In this document: in pieces, positions 11,684-19,004 of the stretch
Layout of the letters: the number at the start of each line of letters is the position of its first letter
Position numbering within the stretch: the first letter of the stretch is position 1
Source of the DNA: Acanthamoeba sp. SK_2022b
Taxonomy: Eukaryota; Discosea; Longamoebia; Acanthamoebidae
Direction of reading: 5' to 3'
Assembly: GCA_027943245.1 (NCBI GenBank)
Contig: JANDJZ010000616.1
Location: 1-22,211 of the forward strand
Length of the DNA stretch: 22,211 nucleotides
The notes under the pieces: generated by a model
What the model was told of the DNA's origin: nothing
The model's database searches: none
Seen by the model: only the letters and a program-made list of their open reading frames with translations
Translations under genes and position numbers: made by a program

Positions 11684-11719
<36 letters not shown>

Positions 11720-13282
11720 TGTCGCATGTCTCTGGCGGGCATACAGCGAGCTTCGTGCTTAGGTACTCGGCCACCATTTTGGGCGCTGACTGGGAAGCTT
11801 GAGGGAACGGGACCACCTGATCAAGTCACGTGATCATGAGACCAATGCCAACGCAGCGTAAGAGCGAGACATCGTGCTGTGGGACAAAGCCGCGGCGAGG
11901 TACCTGACTGATGAACATGGCAGGCGTGTCGTCTGACCTCAGAGGTGCGATAGTCTGGGCGGACAGGAACTCCGAGAACAGCTCGGGACCAACGAACGAG
12001 GCTGCGGAACGAGTGGAGTGAGGTCAACAAGAGAATTCGTGTTCCCCCCCCCACTCTCACTCCTCCCCCCCCCCCGAGAGAGAAGGGCGTTGTTGCGACG
12101 TACCCATGACGAAGTAGGTGTCACGGCAATACGTGCAACCATAAGCCGCCAGGGACCGCCAGATTTTGATGAAGACGCCGATTTGCTGTTACGATTGAGT
12201 GGAGACGGGGGTGCGGGTCAGGGTAGGGTCAGGCGCAGGAGGCTGGATCGAGGAAAGGAGCGTACCGCGTAGGTTCCGATGCAGGCGATGGCCTCGGGCT
12301 GCGCCTGGCCTCCGGCGTAGACATTCATCACAGCGGGTTGGATCGTCTCCTGTGAGACGTTCGCGTTCTTGTCGTACACCCCCTGGCTTACCAACTGCGC
12401 ACACCAGCCAACGCAATTTAATGACCATCCACGGTTGCTCTTGTGTGTTGGAGGTTTAACGATTGAGAGGAATAACATTTAAATAAAAACAAAAAAACGC
12501 CATTGGTCGGCGCAGGTACCTTGAGGCCGAGCAAGTTGAAGGCGAGAGTGAGGTTGGTGAAGCCGGCCACTTGAATGCTCTCGTTTTGATAGAAGGCAGA
12601 CACTTTGGTAAGACGCAGCTCATTACTGAGGAAGCTGAGCAGGGTGTTGACTTCATCGGCATACGACGCGCGAACGTTGACGAACCACCTGCGCGCGAGG
12701 ATGACACTCCGTAAGGCGACCTGACACGTGTCTCTGGGGAGGTGGGAGGGCTATGACAAGAGAAGTAATCAAACCTGTTAAAGGGCACGTAGAGGTTGTA
12801 GTTGCCAGTGTAGGGACCGATGAAGGGCGCTGTTCGGTTGCAGGCCATGGCCGCACCTGGTGGCGGCGAGGAGTCAGTCGAACGAATGGAGGAATATTGT
12901 TCGGGGGGGGGGGCTTACCTTGCGACTGCTCAGCACCGATGACGCCGGCAATGCCGAAGTAGCCGGTAGAAATCATTGTCAGGGCATTGATGTAGGATTG
13001 GGTAGCGTTGTAGTTGTCCTCCCTGGTCACGAGTTGGAGAGGGTGGCCGTTGATGCCGCCGAACTTGGAGTTGACCTCCTTGAAGGCCAGATTGATACCG
13101 GACGCGAAGGCAAAGCCCAGCCTTGCGGCGGGGTTGACGGTTGCGTTGAGCGGTGTCGACATACCGAACATGATTGGCGAAGTGGCGTCGCCAAGAGTAT
13201 CGTGTGCGTTAAGGGCCACGAGGAGCGCCACCAACAGGGCGACAAACCCCCAAGAAGATGAAGATGAAATCGACGGTTTCAT
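4793..13282 (-). CDS. Receptor protein kinase: signal peptide, three tandem LivK-type ligand-binding domains, TM helix, MSP/PapD-like domain, TKL kinase
   Basis: Thirty exons on the minus strand with phases closing throughout; 5580 nt, 1859 aa (exon coordinates are in the domain entries below). The ATG at 13282 opens a signal peptide (MKPSISSSSSWGFVALLVAL...). Residues about 33-430, 458-835 and 848-1205 are three periplasmic-binding-protein type I domains of the LivK/ANF-receptor kind. Each ends in a CNQG(M/L)xQ motif and carries N-glycosylation sequons. Residues 1232-1262 form one membrane helix, followed by basic residues. Residues about 1308-1408 are an MSP/PapD-like sandwich, residues about 1430-1693 a TKL-type kinase, and the rest a low-complexity tail. 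It is one gene because ligand domain 1 runs into domain 2, and 2 into 3, within single exons or phase-matched exon joins, with no new signal peptide. It is expected to sit at the plasma membrane sensing small molecules and phosphorylating Ser/Thr or Tyr; ligand and target are unknown. All 29 introns are GT-AG. Confidence 0.85.
5012..6398 (-). other. Receptor kinase, TKL-type catalytic domain and Ser/Asn-rich tail
   Basis: Exons 6398-5830 and 5677-5012; the final exon 4912-4793 ends in TAA. Seen in order: the Gly-rich loop IGVGGFGKVFRG (1440-1447), VAVK with Lys1460, a Glu near 1478 in FKNEIEMVNKLRHKNIV, HRDLKPDN (1551-1558), DFG (1576-1578), SPE (1603-1605), DVYSFAIMLW and ERPSFDEIV. All catalytic residues are present, so it should be active. 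HRDLKPDN is the Ser/Thr-type catalytic loop within the TKL group. A short insert (SLSGKADIN) sits between the catalytic loop and DFG. The tail (residues about 1694-1859) is rich in Ser, Asn, Gly and Pro, with an acidic DSSDDSSDDSD block. Confidence 0.85.
5747..5819 (+). repeat. (GT)n microsatellite in a receptor-kinase intron
   Basis: About 70 bp of GT repeat (CA on the coding strand) lie inside the intron 5678-5829, between the DFG exon and the PIYMSPE exon. Confidence 0.95.
6473..6870 (-). other. Receptor kinase, MSP/PapD-like (ASH-type) beta-sandwich domain
   Basis: Exons 6870-6756 and 6662-6473. The pattern PIQLDKTFLDFG, then PINTVLTDVLVLENTG, KVEFRFHH, and LLFTPSRGSIKPGKAKEIKV is the classic order of the major-sperm-protein/PapD-like fold, including its N-rich second strand and the PxxGxIxPG turn. 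In other eukaryotic proteins such domains bind peptides or membranes. Here the domain sits between the membrane and the kinase. Confidence 0.65.
6967..7311 (-). other. Receptor kinase, transmembrane helix and juxtamembrane exons
   Basis: Exons 7311-7191 and 7095-6967. Residues 1232-1262 form a Gly/Ala/Leu/Ile helix ending in IGAILFFLFIR, followed by NYRKRERQ, a basic stop-transfer stretch that places the C-terminal side in the cytosol. The next 40 residues are acidic and Met-rich (MENEMAQMSPFDGEN). Confidence 0.85.
7399..9248 (-). other. Receptor kinase, ligand-binding domain 3
   Basis: Exons (minus): 9248-9199, 9006-8901, 8807-8726, 8617-8514, 8428-8275, 8148-7759, 7642-7399. It starts GVPLVFGQILPFTS, continues SSGIQASFGYN, GSSALRDPYN and FYVNIRGSYADSAG, and ends STCNCNQGMRQVWISQ. 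The first three exons are short, and the intron between the first two carries a long GT repeat. Confidence 0.8.
9062..9153 (+). repeat. (CT)n-(GT)n compound microsatellite in an intron
   Basis: A short CT run (9062-9077) is followed by about 70 bp of GT. It lies in intron 9007-9198 of the receptor kinase, which is 192 bp long and so larger than its neighbours. Confidence 0.95.
9314..11023 (-). other. Receptor kinase, ligand-binding domain 2
   Basis: Exons (minus): end of 11023-10885, then 10814-10687, 10571-10508, 10416-10016, 9912-9819, 9752-9314. It begins ARPLAFGQSAPFSG, continues VRAGIQAAFSGRNAREGGYN and LLLISYDDQGN, and holds GPIAGSTDLRDPW with the following NIRGS. It ends with CECNQGLHQTWMIKL. 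It is closer to domain 3 than to domain 1, as judged by the shared (A/S)GS(T/S)xLRDP and NIRGSxAD motifs. Confidence 0.8.
10885..13282 (-). other. Receptor kinase, signal peptide and ligand-binding domain 1
   Basis: Exons (minus, 5' to 3'): 13282-12919, 12856-12775, 12688-12520, 12394-12266, 12185-12104, 12001-11904, 11816-11745, 11573-11479, 11388-11266, 11184-11124, 11023-10885. The opening FGMSTPLNATVNPAARLG, ASGINLAFKEVNSKFGGING and LVTREDNY match the first lobe of LivK-type amino-acid-binding proteins. RWFVNVRASYADEV begins the second sub-part. The domain closes with GPFSEAAGDQCNQGMRQVYM. Several Asn-X-Ser/Thr sites (NAT, NRT, NES, NLT, NVS, NAS) fit an extracellular location. The last exon also encodes the start of domain 2 (ARPLAFGQSAPFS), which shows the two are fused. 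Confidence 0.8.
11685..11716 (+). repeat. Poly(A) run of 32, next to a GA-rich run, in an intron
   Basis: Thirty-two consecutive A's (T's on the coding strand) follow a GA-rich stretch (about 11621-11661). Both lie in intron 11574-11744 of the receptor kinase. No target-site duplication was noticed. Confidence 0.95.
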
Positions 13283-13916
13283 CTTCGAAGATGGATGATG
13301 GGACGAACAGAAAAACTAACTAAAATCGCTTGACGTCCTTGTTCGAACGGAGGTACCGGCTGAATGAAGATGCGATTATAAACAAAGAACGAGACTGAGT
13401 CAGTATTACACAGACCAGTTGCAAACTGTCGGGGCTAGAGGGTACCAACTCTTCGTTGGGGAATGGGTGCCCGCTGCTTCCCTTTGTGCGTCTCTCGCGG
13501 AGTCCTTGGTCGTCTTGGGCTTTAGTGACGCCACGAAAGGGAAGAGGAGTGTGCGACGCGAACGAGAGAGTGGAAGAGGCGAACAAAGACAAAGGCAAGG
13601 ACCCGCGCCACAACGCCTGCGGGGTTGTGAATAAATGACAAACTTCCACCCCGTCCCACAGGTACCATACAAATGCCAACTAATTAATTCATAACCCGCC
13701 TCGTGTCCATTGGCAAATTTGACCCGAGCACGCGGGGAAAAGTCTGATCGAAGCTCCGCCATTGGACTTCCAGTCGGATTACACACCAATCGCTGTTCAA
13801 AGTCGAACTGGATCGGCAAAGGGAGCAAAGGCAAACCCACGTTTGGTTTCGGACTACTTACAAGAAGGGGAGCAAGAAAAAGGGTTGGTGGACACGGGGT
13901 CGGTGCGCAGTTTGCT
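13283..13916. other. Intergenic: receptor-kinase promoter and 3' flank of the AAA+ gene
   Basis: These 634 bp separate two minus-strand genes. On the minus strand a TTTATAAT box lies at 13382-13375, about 93 bases before the kinase ATG, and is a plausible TATA element. Several frames are open across 13400-13850 but show no family pattern or repeat sense. I see no other gene. Confidence 0.5.
13375..13382 (-). promoter_or_regulatory. TATA-like element upstream of the receptor kinase
   Basis: The minus strand reads TTTATAAT in an otherwise GC-rich region, about 93 bases upstream of the ATG at 13282. Assignment rests on sequence and position only. Confidence 0.35.
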
Positions 13917-15940
13917 TCACAGATCCTCTCGTCCAGACGGGCCTACCGCCTGAACGACACTCTGGTCGAAGGGCACCTTGATGCGAACCGTTACTTCCTG
14001 CGTCTGGATCAGTGGCGGGATTGACCGAACGTGCCGTCGGCGGGAAAAAACAAACGACCGCGTCAACCAATCCGAAGCGACCGAAGAGGTCTGACCGAGG
14101 GCGTATGTACATAAGGTCGGGGCTCGGGCATCTGCTTGAGGATGGGGCCCACGACCTTGTTGGCGAAGAGGCCCTCGATGCCTCGGTAGTTCCGCTCGCA
14201 GTAGTGCTCGTGCGCTACCATGAAGTGGATCAACTTCTCCGCGATCGCCCGAACGTCGGCGCCCACCCTACGCCGTCGCGAAAACACACACACACAAAAC
14301 GCGCGGGCTGTGACGTCACCGGCCCGCAAACTCGCTAGAGGCGCTGATTTGTGGAGGGGGGGCAGTAGTAGTGGTAGTGGTAGGTACTTGTTGACGACGA
14401 TTTGGTCTCGTTGGAGGGCCGGGTGCTCCTTGAGCTGTCGCACGAGCAGCGTCACCTGCTCCTCGACGGGCGCCGACACCTGCCCCAAGTGCGCAGGAAG
14501 GAGAGCACCACACACACACGGTCGGTCGCCAGAAAGGAAACGGCAGCACAACCCGACCGGGGGGGGGGGCGCCGTACTTTGCCGACGCGCAAAGTGCAGT
14601 TGAGGTCGGGCACCGGCGAGAAGGGAACGACGTGTTCGATGCGCTGCACCATGTGGTCCTCTTGCAGGATGGCCTGCGTGGAATGCGTGGAATGTCATGA
14701 CCGCGAACGGCAACACGGAGAGGGAGCAACTCTTTTTAAGAGAGGGAGGAGCTTGTGCCTTGGTCTCGCGGGTGACCCGCTCGCTGATCTCGTCCCAGGA
14801 GTCGCCCGTTCTGATCTCGTCCCGGCCAAAGTCGCTGATGAGGACGATGATGGCCTCCTTCGTGTTGACCTTCTTCGCCGGGTCCTTCAAACTCGCCACC
14901 ATCTGGCCATCACGCATCATGAGACCGTGGCGTTGAAGCCTCCCCCCTCCCACATGACGCCCGCCACACAACGCAGAGCGCGCACCGTTTGCGAGTCGTC
15001 CATGAAAGCGCCCAAGACCCGCAGGAGGTCAGCTCGCATCATCTCTGCCTCGTCGACCTGGCGTGTCCGTAAGCCCGAGCTTGTTTGGGGGGGAGAGGGG
15101 AGAGCGCGCGCAATCGCGGTCCATGGACGGCGTACGACGATGATGGCCGCCGGGCACCGAGCCAAGTGGTCGATGATCTGCTCGTGGATGTGGGCTCCGG
15201 CCGCCTTGATCTCCTCCTCGGTCTTGGTCATCTGGTACTGCTTCCCTGTCACCGCAGCGCAGCCACGTAGCGCGGGTGTCCTTCACCGGTTGGTGGCTAG
15301 CCGCTTGCTGCTGGGCGCGATGTCGACGTAGACGCACCGCTGATCCAGAGGAGGCCCTTGTACACGTCGGTCTTCAGGTCCTTGTAGGCGAAGTAGGCCT
15401 CGGCCAGCAGCATCGCCGTGTGGCTCTTGCCCACCCCGTTTTCGCCGCAGAAGTGGAAGGTGAGGGGCTTCCTGCCTACGCGCACGAGTAGCGGCGAGTA
15501 GAGGGAAGGGGGGGGGGTCAGAGTCAGCGAGATGGAAAACGTAGAGCGCATTCGAGCGAGGGGAGCGCGAGCGCAGGAGGGGCACCGCACCTGTTCTCGC
15601 ATTGAGCGCATCGGCGATGAGAAGGGCAGCCCGCTCCTGGCCCAACAACCTCTTTTGAGGCCCTGGCTGGAACGTCAGCTCTTTAAATCGCTTGACGGGA
15701 TCAGTCGTGCGCGGGCACGGCCCTGCCGCATACACACGGGTGATATGATGTGTGAAGGACCAGAACCAGACTTGAATCATACGAGAAGGCTGGCATGAAT
15801 CTTCGATCCAAAAGAATGAAGGCAATACCAAAGCACCGGATGCAGGTAAAGCTCGTCCATGAGTTGTCGCACTCACAACATGACACCAGGGCTGGCAGCA
15901 CCACTAGGGCAAACACGAGGCACAGCAGAGCCGATTTCAT
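13917..15940 (-). CDS. Secretory-pathway AAA+ ATPase of Clp/torsin type
   Basis: Exons (minus): 15940-15877, 15722-15591, 15475-15338, 15245-15136, 15057-14986, 14902-14759, 14673-14578, 14479-14388, 14267-14111, 13997-13917; 1086 nt, 361 aa. The start is a signal peptide (MKSALLCLVFALVVLPALVSC). A lead-in helix LLGQERAALLIADAL precedes Walker A GENGVGKS (76-83), Walker B AIIVVDEAE (DE at 150-151), a sensor-1 strand IIVLISDFG (175-200 region), an arginine-finger-like QRIEHVVPFSP (Arg231) and a sensor-2-like NYRGIEG (Arg311). The order matches the second ATPase domain of Clp/Hsp100 proteins and torsins. The size and signal peptide fit torsins, which act in the ER lumen. Intron 14674-14758 appears to be GC-AG. 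Without the last splice the frame would stop at 14063; the spliced end EVTVRIKVPFDQSVVQAV looks like a real closing strand. It probably remodels proteins in the ER; the substrate is unknown. Confidence 0.75.
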
Positions 15941-16058
15941 CACGTTTGATGGTTAGATTAACTTTCTCTCTTCTTTTTTGTTTGCTTGTGCCACGTCAGC
16001 ACCAAGGCAGCTCAGGAATGCTTAAGGCAATTAATTTCATTTGTTTTTTTCCACGGCC
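15941..16058. promoter_or_regulatory. Compact bidirectional promoter between the AAA+ and phosphatase genes
   Basis: Only 118 bp separate two divergent start codons. The region is T-rich with pyrimidine runs (TCTCTCTTCTTTTTTG) and has no obvious TATA box. It must drive both genes or be supplemented by elements inside them. Confidence 0.7.
15991..15998 (-). promoter_or_regulatory. TGACGTGG element, matches the animal UPR-element core
   Basis: The plus strand reads CCACGTCA, so the minus strand reads TGACGTGG. This is the core bound by ATF6/XBP1-type bZIP factors in animals and resembles other ACGT-core bZIP sites. It lies roughly midway between the two start codons. Both flanking genes encode secretory proteins, which makes the match more suggestive, but an 8-mer can occur by chance. 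Confidence 0.35.
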
Positions 16059-17886
16059 ATGAACATGCGCCTGGGGCTCGCGCTGCTTCTGTGCTGCGTA
16101 GTCAGCCTCCCTTCGGTGCTGCTCGCTTCCAGGTCCGACGCGGTCATTGTTTGAAACTTTCATTATGTAACCATTATTTTTATTACTATGTATTAATATG
16201 TATAACTCCTTCATCTATCTGGTTAGCCCTGTGGCGAGAGCACAGTCCAGTTGGTGGTGCGATGCGTGCCTGGATGTGGTGGGCGCCCTCGACGCCCTCC
16301 TCGACGCGCAGCCATCGCAGGAGGCCGTCAACAGCACCCTCAACCTGGTCTGCCGCTTCGTGTTCGCCTCCAACCCGGCCTCCCTCGCCACCGTACCTCC
16401 TCCTCCTCCTCCTCCATCTCGCCCCTGTCCCCAGGCCGCCTTTCGTCGCTGGCCGACACCTGCGCGATATCGTGCGTGGCGCGCGCAGTGCGAGGAATTC
16501 GTGGCGGAGTACAGGAACGTGTTCCTGTTCAATCTCGAGGAGGAGATCGACGCGCGGCGCGTGTGCGGCGGACTGGACGTGTGCATCACCGACCCCACCG
16601 CCCCGCGCTTCCCCCACTCGGCCTTCACCACCGATCCGTCCAGCGTCGCCGTCTCCTGGTTCACCCACGGTAGATCACCTCCCTCCTCCTCCATCATCAT
16701 CATCCATCATCATCTACTGTTGTGCCATCCAATCGCCACCGAGCGCTTTCGTTCACCGAATTCCTGTCCACCATCAGCGCCCACGAACCAATCCCTCGCG
16801 ACCTGGTCGGCCACGCCCAACGGACCTCCGCTGGGCGTGGCGTCGGGCTACGTCAAGTCCTACCTCCCCGAGTAACCCCCCCCCACCCCCGCCCCCCTAT
16901 CTTATCTTGTTTGTGGGGGGGGGGGGCAGCGGCCCAATAAGATCTCTAATGCGTGGGGGGGGCGTGCAGGGGCGGGTACATGCACCACGCGGTGATCGCG
17001 GGGCTGAAGCCGATGACGCGGTACTACTACCGCGTGGGCGATAAGGAGACGGGCCTGAGCGAGCCGTTCTCGTTCGTGACGGCCCCCGCGCGGTCGGTGC
17101 CCTTCAAGATCGCCGTCTACGGGGACATGGGCGTGCACGAGAGCGAGGACACCATCGCCCGCGTGCGCAGCCTCGTCGAGTCCAACGGCATCGACTGGAT
17201 ATTCCACATCGGCGACATCAGGTGCCGACCGCAGCTGCGTGATATGATTCACTGAAAACAATGTTGTGGTTGGGCGTGGCCGAGAGAGCGCGTTGGTGGA
17301 CTGATACGCGTCGTCGTGTACACGCGTCATCAGCTATGCGGACGACTATCCGGCCAACATCTACGAGTATGTGTGGAATGAGTGGTTCCGCGTGATGCAG
17401 CCCATCACTAGCCGCGTCCCGTACATGGTGTGCCCCGGTACCTCGCCCCAGCTCTGCTTCTCTTTGCTTATTGGTCTATTTTATTATTTTTATTATTATT
17501 ATTATTAAAAAATCGAACGAAATTATTAATTTATTATTATTATTATATGGTGCAGGCAACCATGAAGCGTCTTGCAGACACAAGGCATGCGAGTGGTACA
17601 GCAAGAACTTCACCGCCTACAACTTCAAGTTCAGGTTTGCACTGCCAACCCCCCCCCCCAACCATTCATGAGCCGCGCGTTGTGCTGGCGCGGTGTTGAT
17701 TGGTGGGCCAGGATGCCGGGCCAGGAGAGCGGTTCCGGGTCGAACATGTGGTACAGCATGAACTACTCCTACGCGCACTTTGTCTCCTTCTCGGCCGAGA
17801 CCGACTACCCCCACGCGTACTCCTTGCCCCCCCCCCTTCTCGCTCCATTTGTGGCTTTCCATTGCAACTCACGCACGCACGTGCCG

Positions 17887-17935
<49 letters not shown>

Positions 17936-18860
17936 TGTCTGTCTACAGGCCATTCTCGGCTCAGTTCGGCGACCAGGTCAAGTGGTTCGAAGCCGACCTG
18001 CGCGCGGCCCACGCGCAACGCAGTCCCGAGCGCCCCTGGATCATCGGTACCCCCCCCCCCGCCTCCCCGCGTGACCATATCGTGTCGACACACCAACTGT
18101 CGTGGCGCGTGGCGTGTGGTGTGCATGCAGTGGTGGGGCACCGTCCGATCTACAGCTCCGACGCGCAGGAGCGGGGCGTGCCCAACAGATACGCCATGCA
18201 TCTCCAGAACGTGCGCCCGCCTCCAGCTCCCGCTTGGCCGCCGATTTCGTTGGCGCTGAGATGTCTCTCTCCCTGGCGCGTGCGCCCCCGCGCAGGCGTT
18301 CGAGGACCTGCTGCACAAGTACGAGGTGGACCTCTACATCGCCGGGCACGTGCACAGCTACGAACGCATCTGGCCCACCCTTCGCAACCAGGTCGTCCAG
18401 CGCAACTACTCCCGACCGGCCGCCACCACCTACCTCACCACCGGCGCCGCCGGCGTACGGTCCCTCGCATATCATATCATATCATATCATATCATATCAT
18501 ATCATATCATATCATATCATATCATATCATATCATATCATATCATATCATATCATATCATATCATATCATATCATATCATATCATATCATATCATATCAT
18601 GGCATATCAACGGGCAAGACAAGCAAGACCCCGCGATGTCCCGTTGCTCATGTTAGGCGTGTGCGTAGTGCACAGAGGGACTCACGCCGTGGAAGGACGA
18701 GTTCGTGCCAGAGTGGAGCGCCTTCCGCACCAACACCGCGTGGGGCTTTTCCACGCTGGCCGTCTCCGCGGACCGCCTCGAGTGGCGCTTCCTGCGCAGC
18801 AGCGACGGCGCCGTCATCGACGCCTTCGATCTCACCTCCTCCCGGTTCTCGGCCCACTGA
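16059..18860 (+). CDS. Secreted saposin-B / purple acid phosphatase fusion
   Basis: Exons: 16059-16132, 16227-16392, 16489-16669, 16778-16871, 16970-17221, 17334-17437, 17556-17634, 17712-17816, 17949-18046, 18131-18210, 18296-18454, 18678-18860; 1575 nt, 524 aa. Signal peptide MNMRLGLALLLCCVVSLPSV. Residues 34-112 carry six Cys (36, 39, 67, 81, 106, 112) with saposin-B spacing. Then comes a Fn3-like lead (SVAVSWFT, SGYVKSYLPE, HHAVIAGLKPMTRYYYRVGD), followed by the phosphatase with all five metal motifs: GDMG (Asp224), GDISY (Asp254, Tyr257), GNHE (Asn292), VVGHRPIY (His388) and GHVHSYE (His429, His431). The motif set is that of Fe/Zn-type purple acid phosphatases, which hydrolyse phosphate esters at acid pH in lysosomes or outside the cell. 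The second exon could also start at 16251 in the same phase (eight residues shorter). The 16393-16488 intron has no stop, but removing it restores saposin Cys3-Cys4 spacing. Confidence 0.87.
17889..17934 (+). repeat. (GT)n microsatellite in a phosphatase intron
   Basis: About 46 bp of GT repeat lie in intron 17817-17948, just upstream of the acceptor GTCTGTCTGTCTACAG, where they replace part of the usual pyrimidine tract. Confidence 0.95.
18468..18600 (+). repeat. (CATAT)n pentanucleotide satellite, about 27 copies
   Basis: 133 bp of uninterrupted CATAT repeat, directly after the donor of intron 18455-18677. The intron is 223 bp, about twice the typical size here, and most of the excess is the repeat. 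The array is AT-rich (80%) in a GC-rich gene and leaves reading frames open across it, producing false YHIIS-repeat proteins. Confidence 0.97.
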
Positions 18861-19004
18861 GCGTCTCGTGTGTTGCCCCCCCCCCCCAGCAACACGGCGA
18901 CCGGCTCCAAGTGGCTGCGTGATGTGCAAACGAAACGAAATAGATTTGCGGTGACCTGCACACGATAAATAAAACACGATGATGACGATGATGATGCGCT
19001 GACA
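18861..19004. other. Tail-to-tail spacer between phosphatase and MICAL-like genes
   Basis: 144 bp separate the two convergent stop codons. The phosphatase poly(A) signal lies at 18968-18973, so its transcript should end close to or inside the MICAL-like 3' end. Confidence 0.6.
18968..18973 (+). terminator. AATAAA polyadenylation signal of the phosphatase gene
   Basis: AATAAA within ATAAATAAAAC, 108 bases after the phosphatase stop codon and 32 bases before the stop codon of the opposing gene. Position and sequence fit a standard poly(A) signal. Confidence 0.6.

Noticed and set aside
7399..13282. Three separate bacterial-like ABC-transporter binding-protein genes, or recent transfer from bacteria
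   Set aside because: All parts are interrupted by phase-matched GT-AG introns, there is only one signal peptide, and the domains run directly into one another and on to a eukaryotic kinase.
13406..13840. A 144-codon minus-strand frame upstream of the receptor kinase
   Set aside because: No domain, low-complexity second half, and it lies in the expected promoter region.
13710..14024. A 104-codon plus-strand frame ending in LDANRYFLRLDQWRD
   Set aside because: Its protein-like end is antisense to the proposed last exon of the AAA+ gene, and the rest has no family pattern or start context.
16393..16488. Retention of this stop-free stretch as phosphatase coding sequence
   Set aside because: It would add a poly-Pro insert between saposin Cys3 and Cys4. 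Removing it gives the normal spacing, with GTACCT and GCGCAG borders.
18326..18922. Proteins with YHIIS repeats across the CATAT array
   Set aside because: The array is inside an intron; splicing 18454 to 18678 restores the phosphatase C-terminus.
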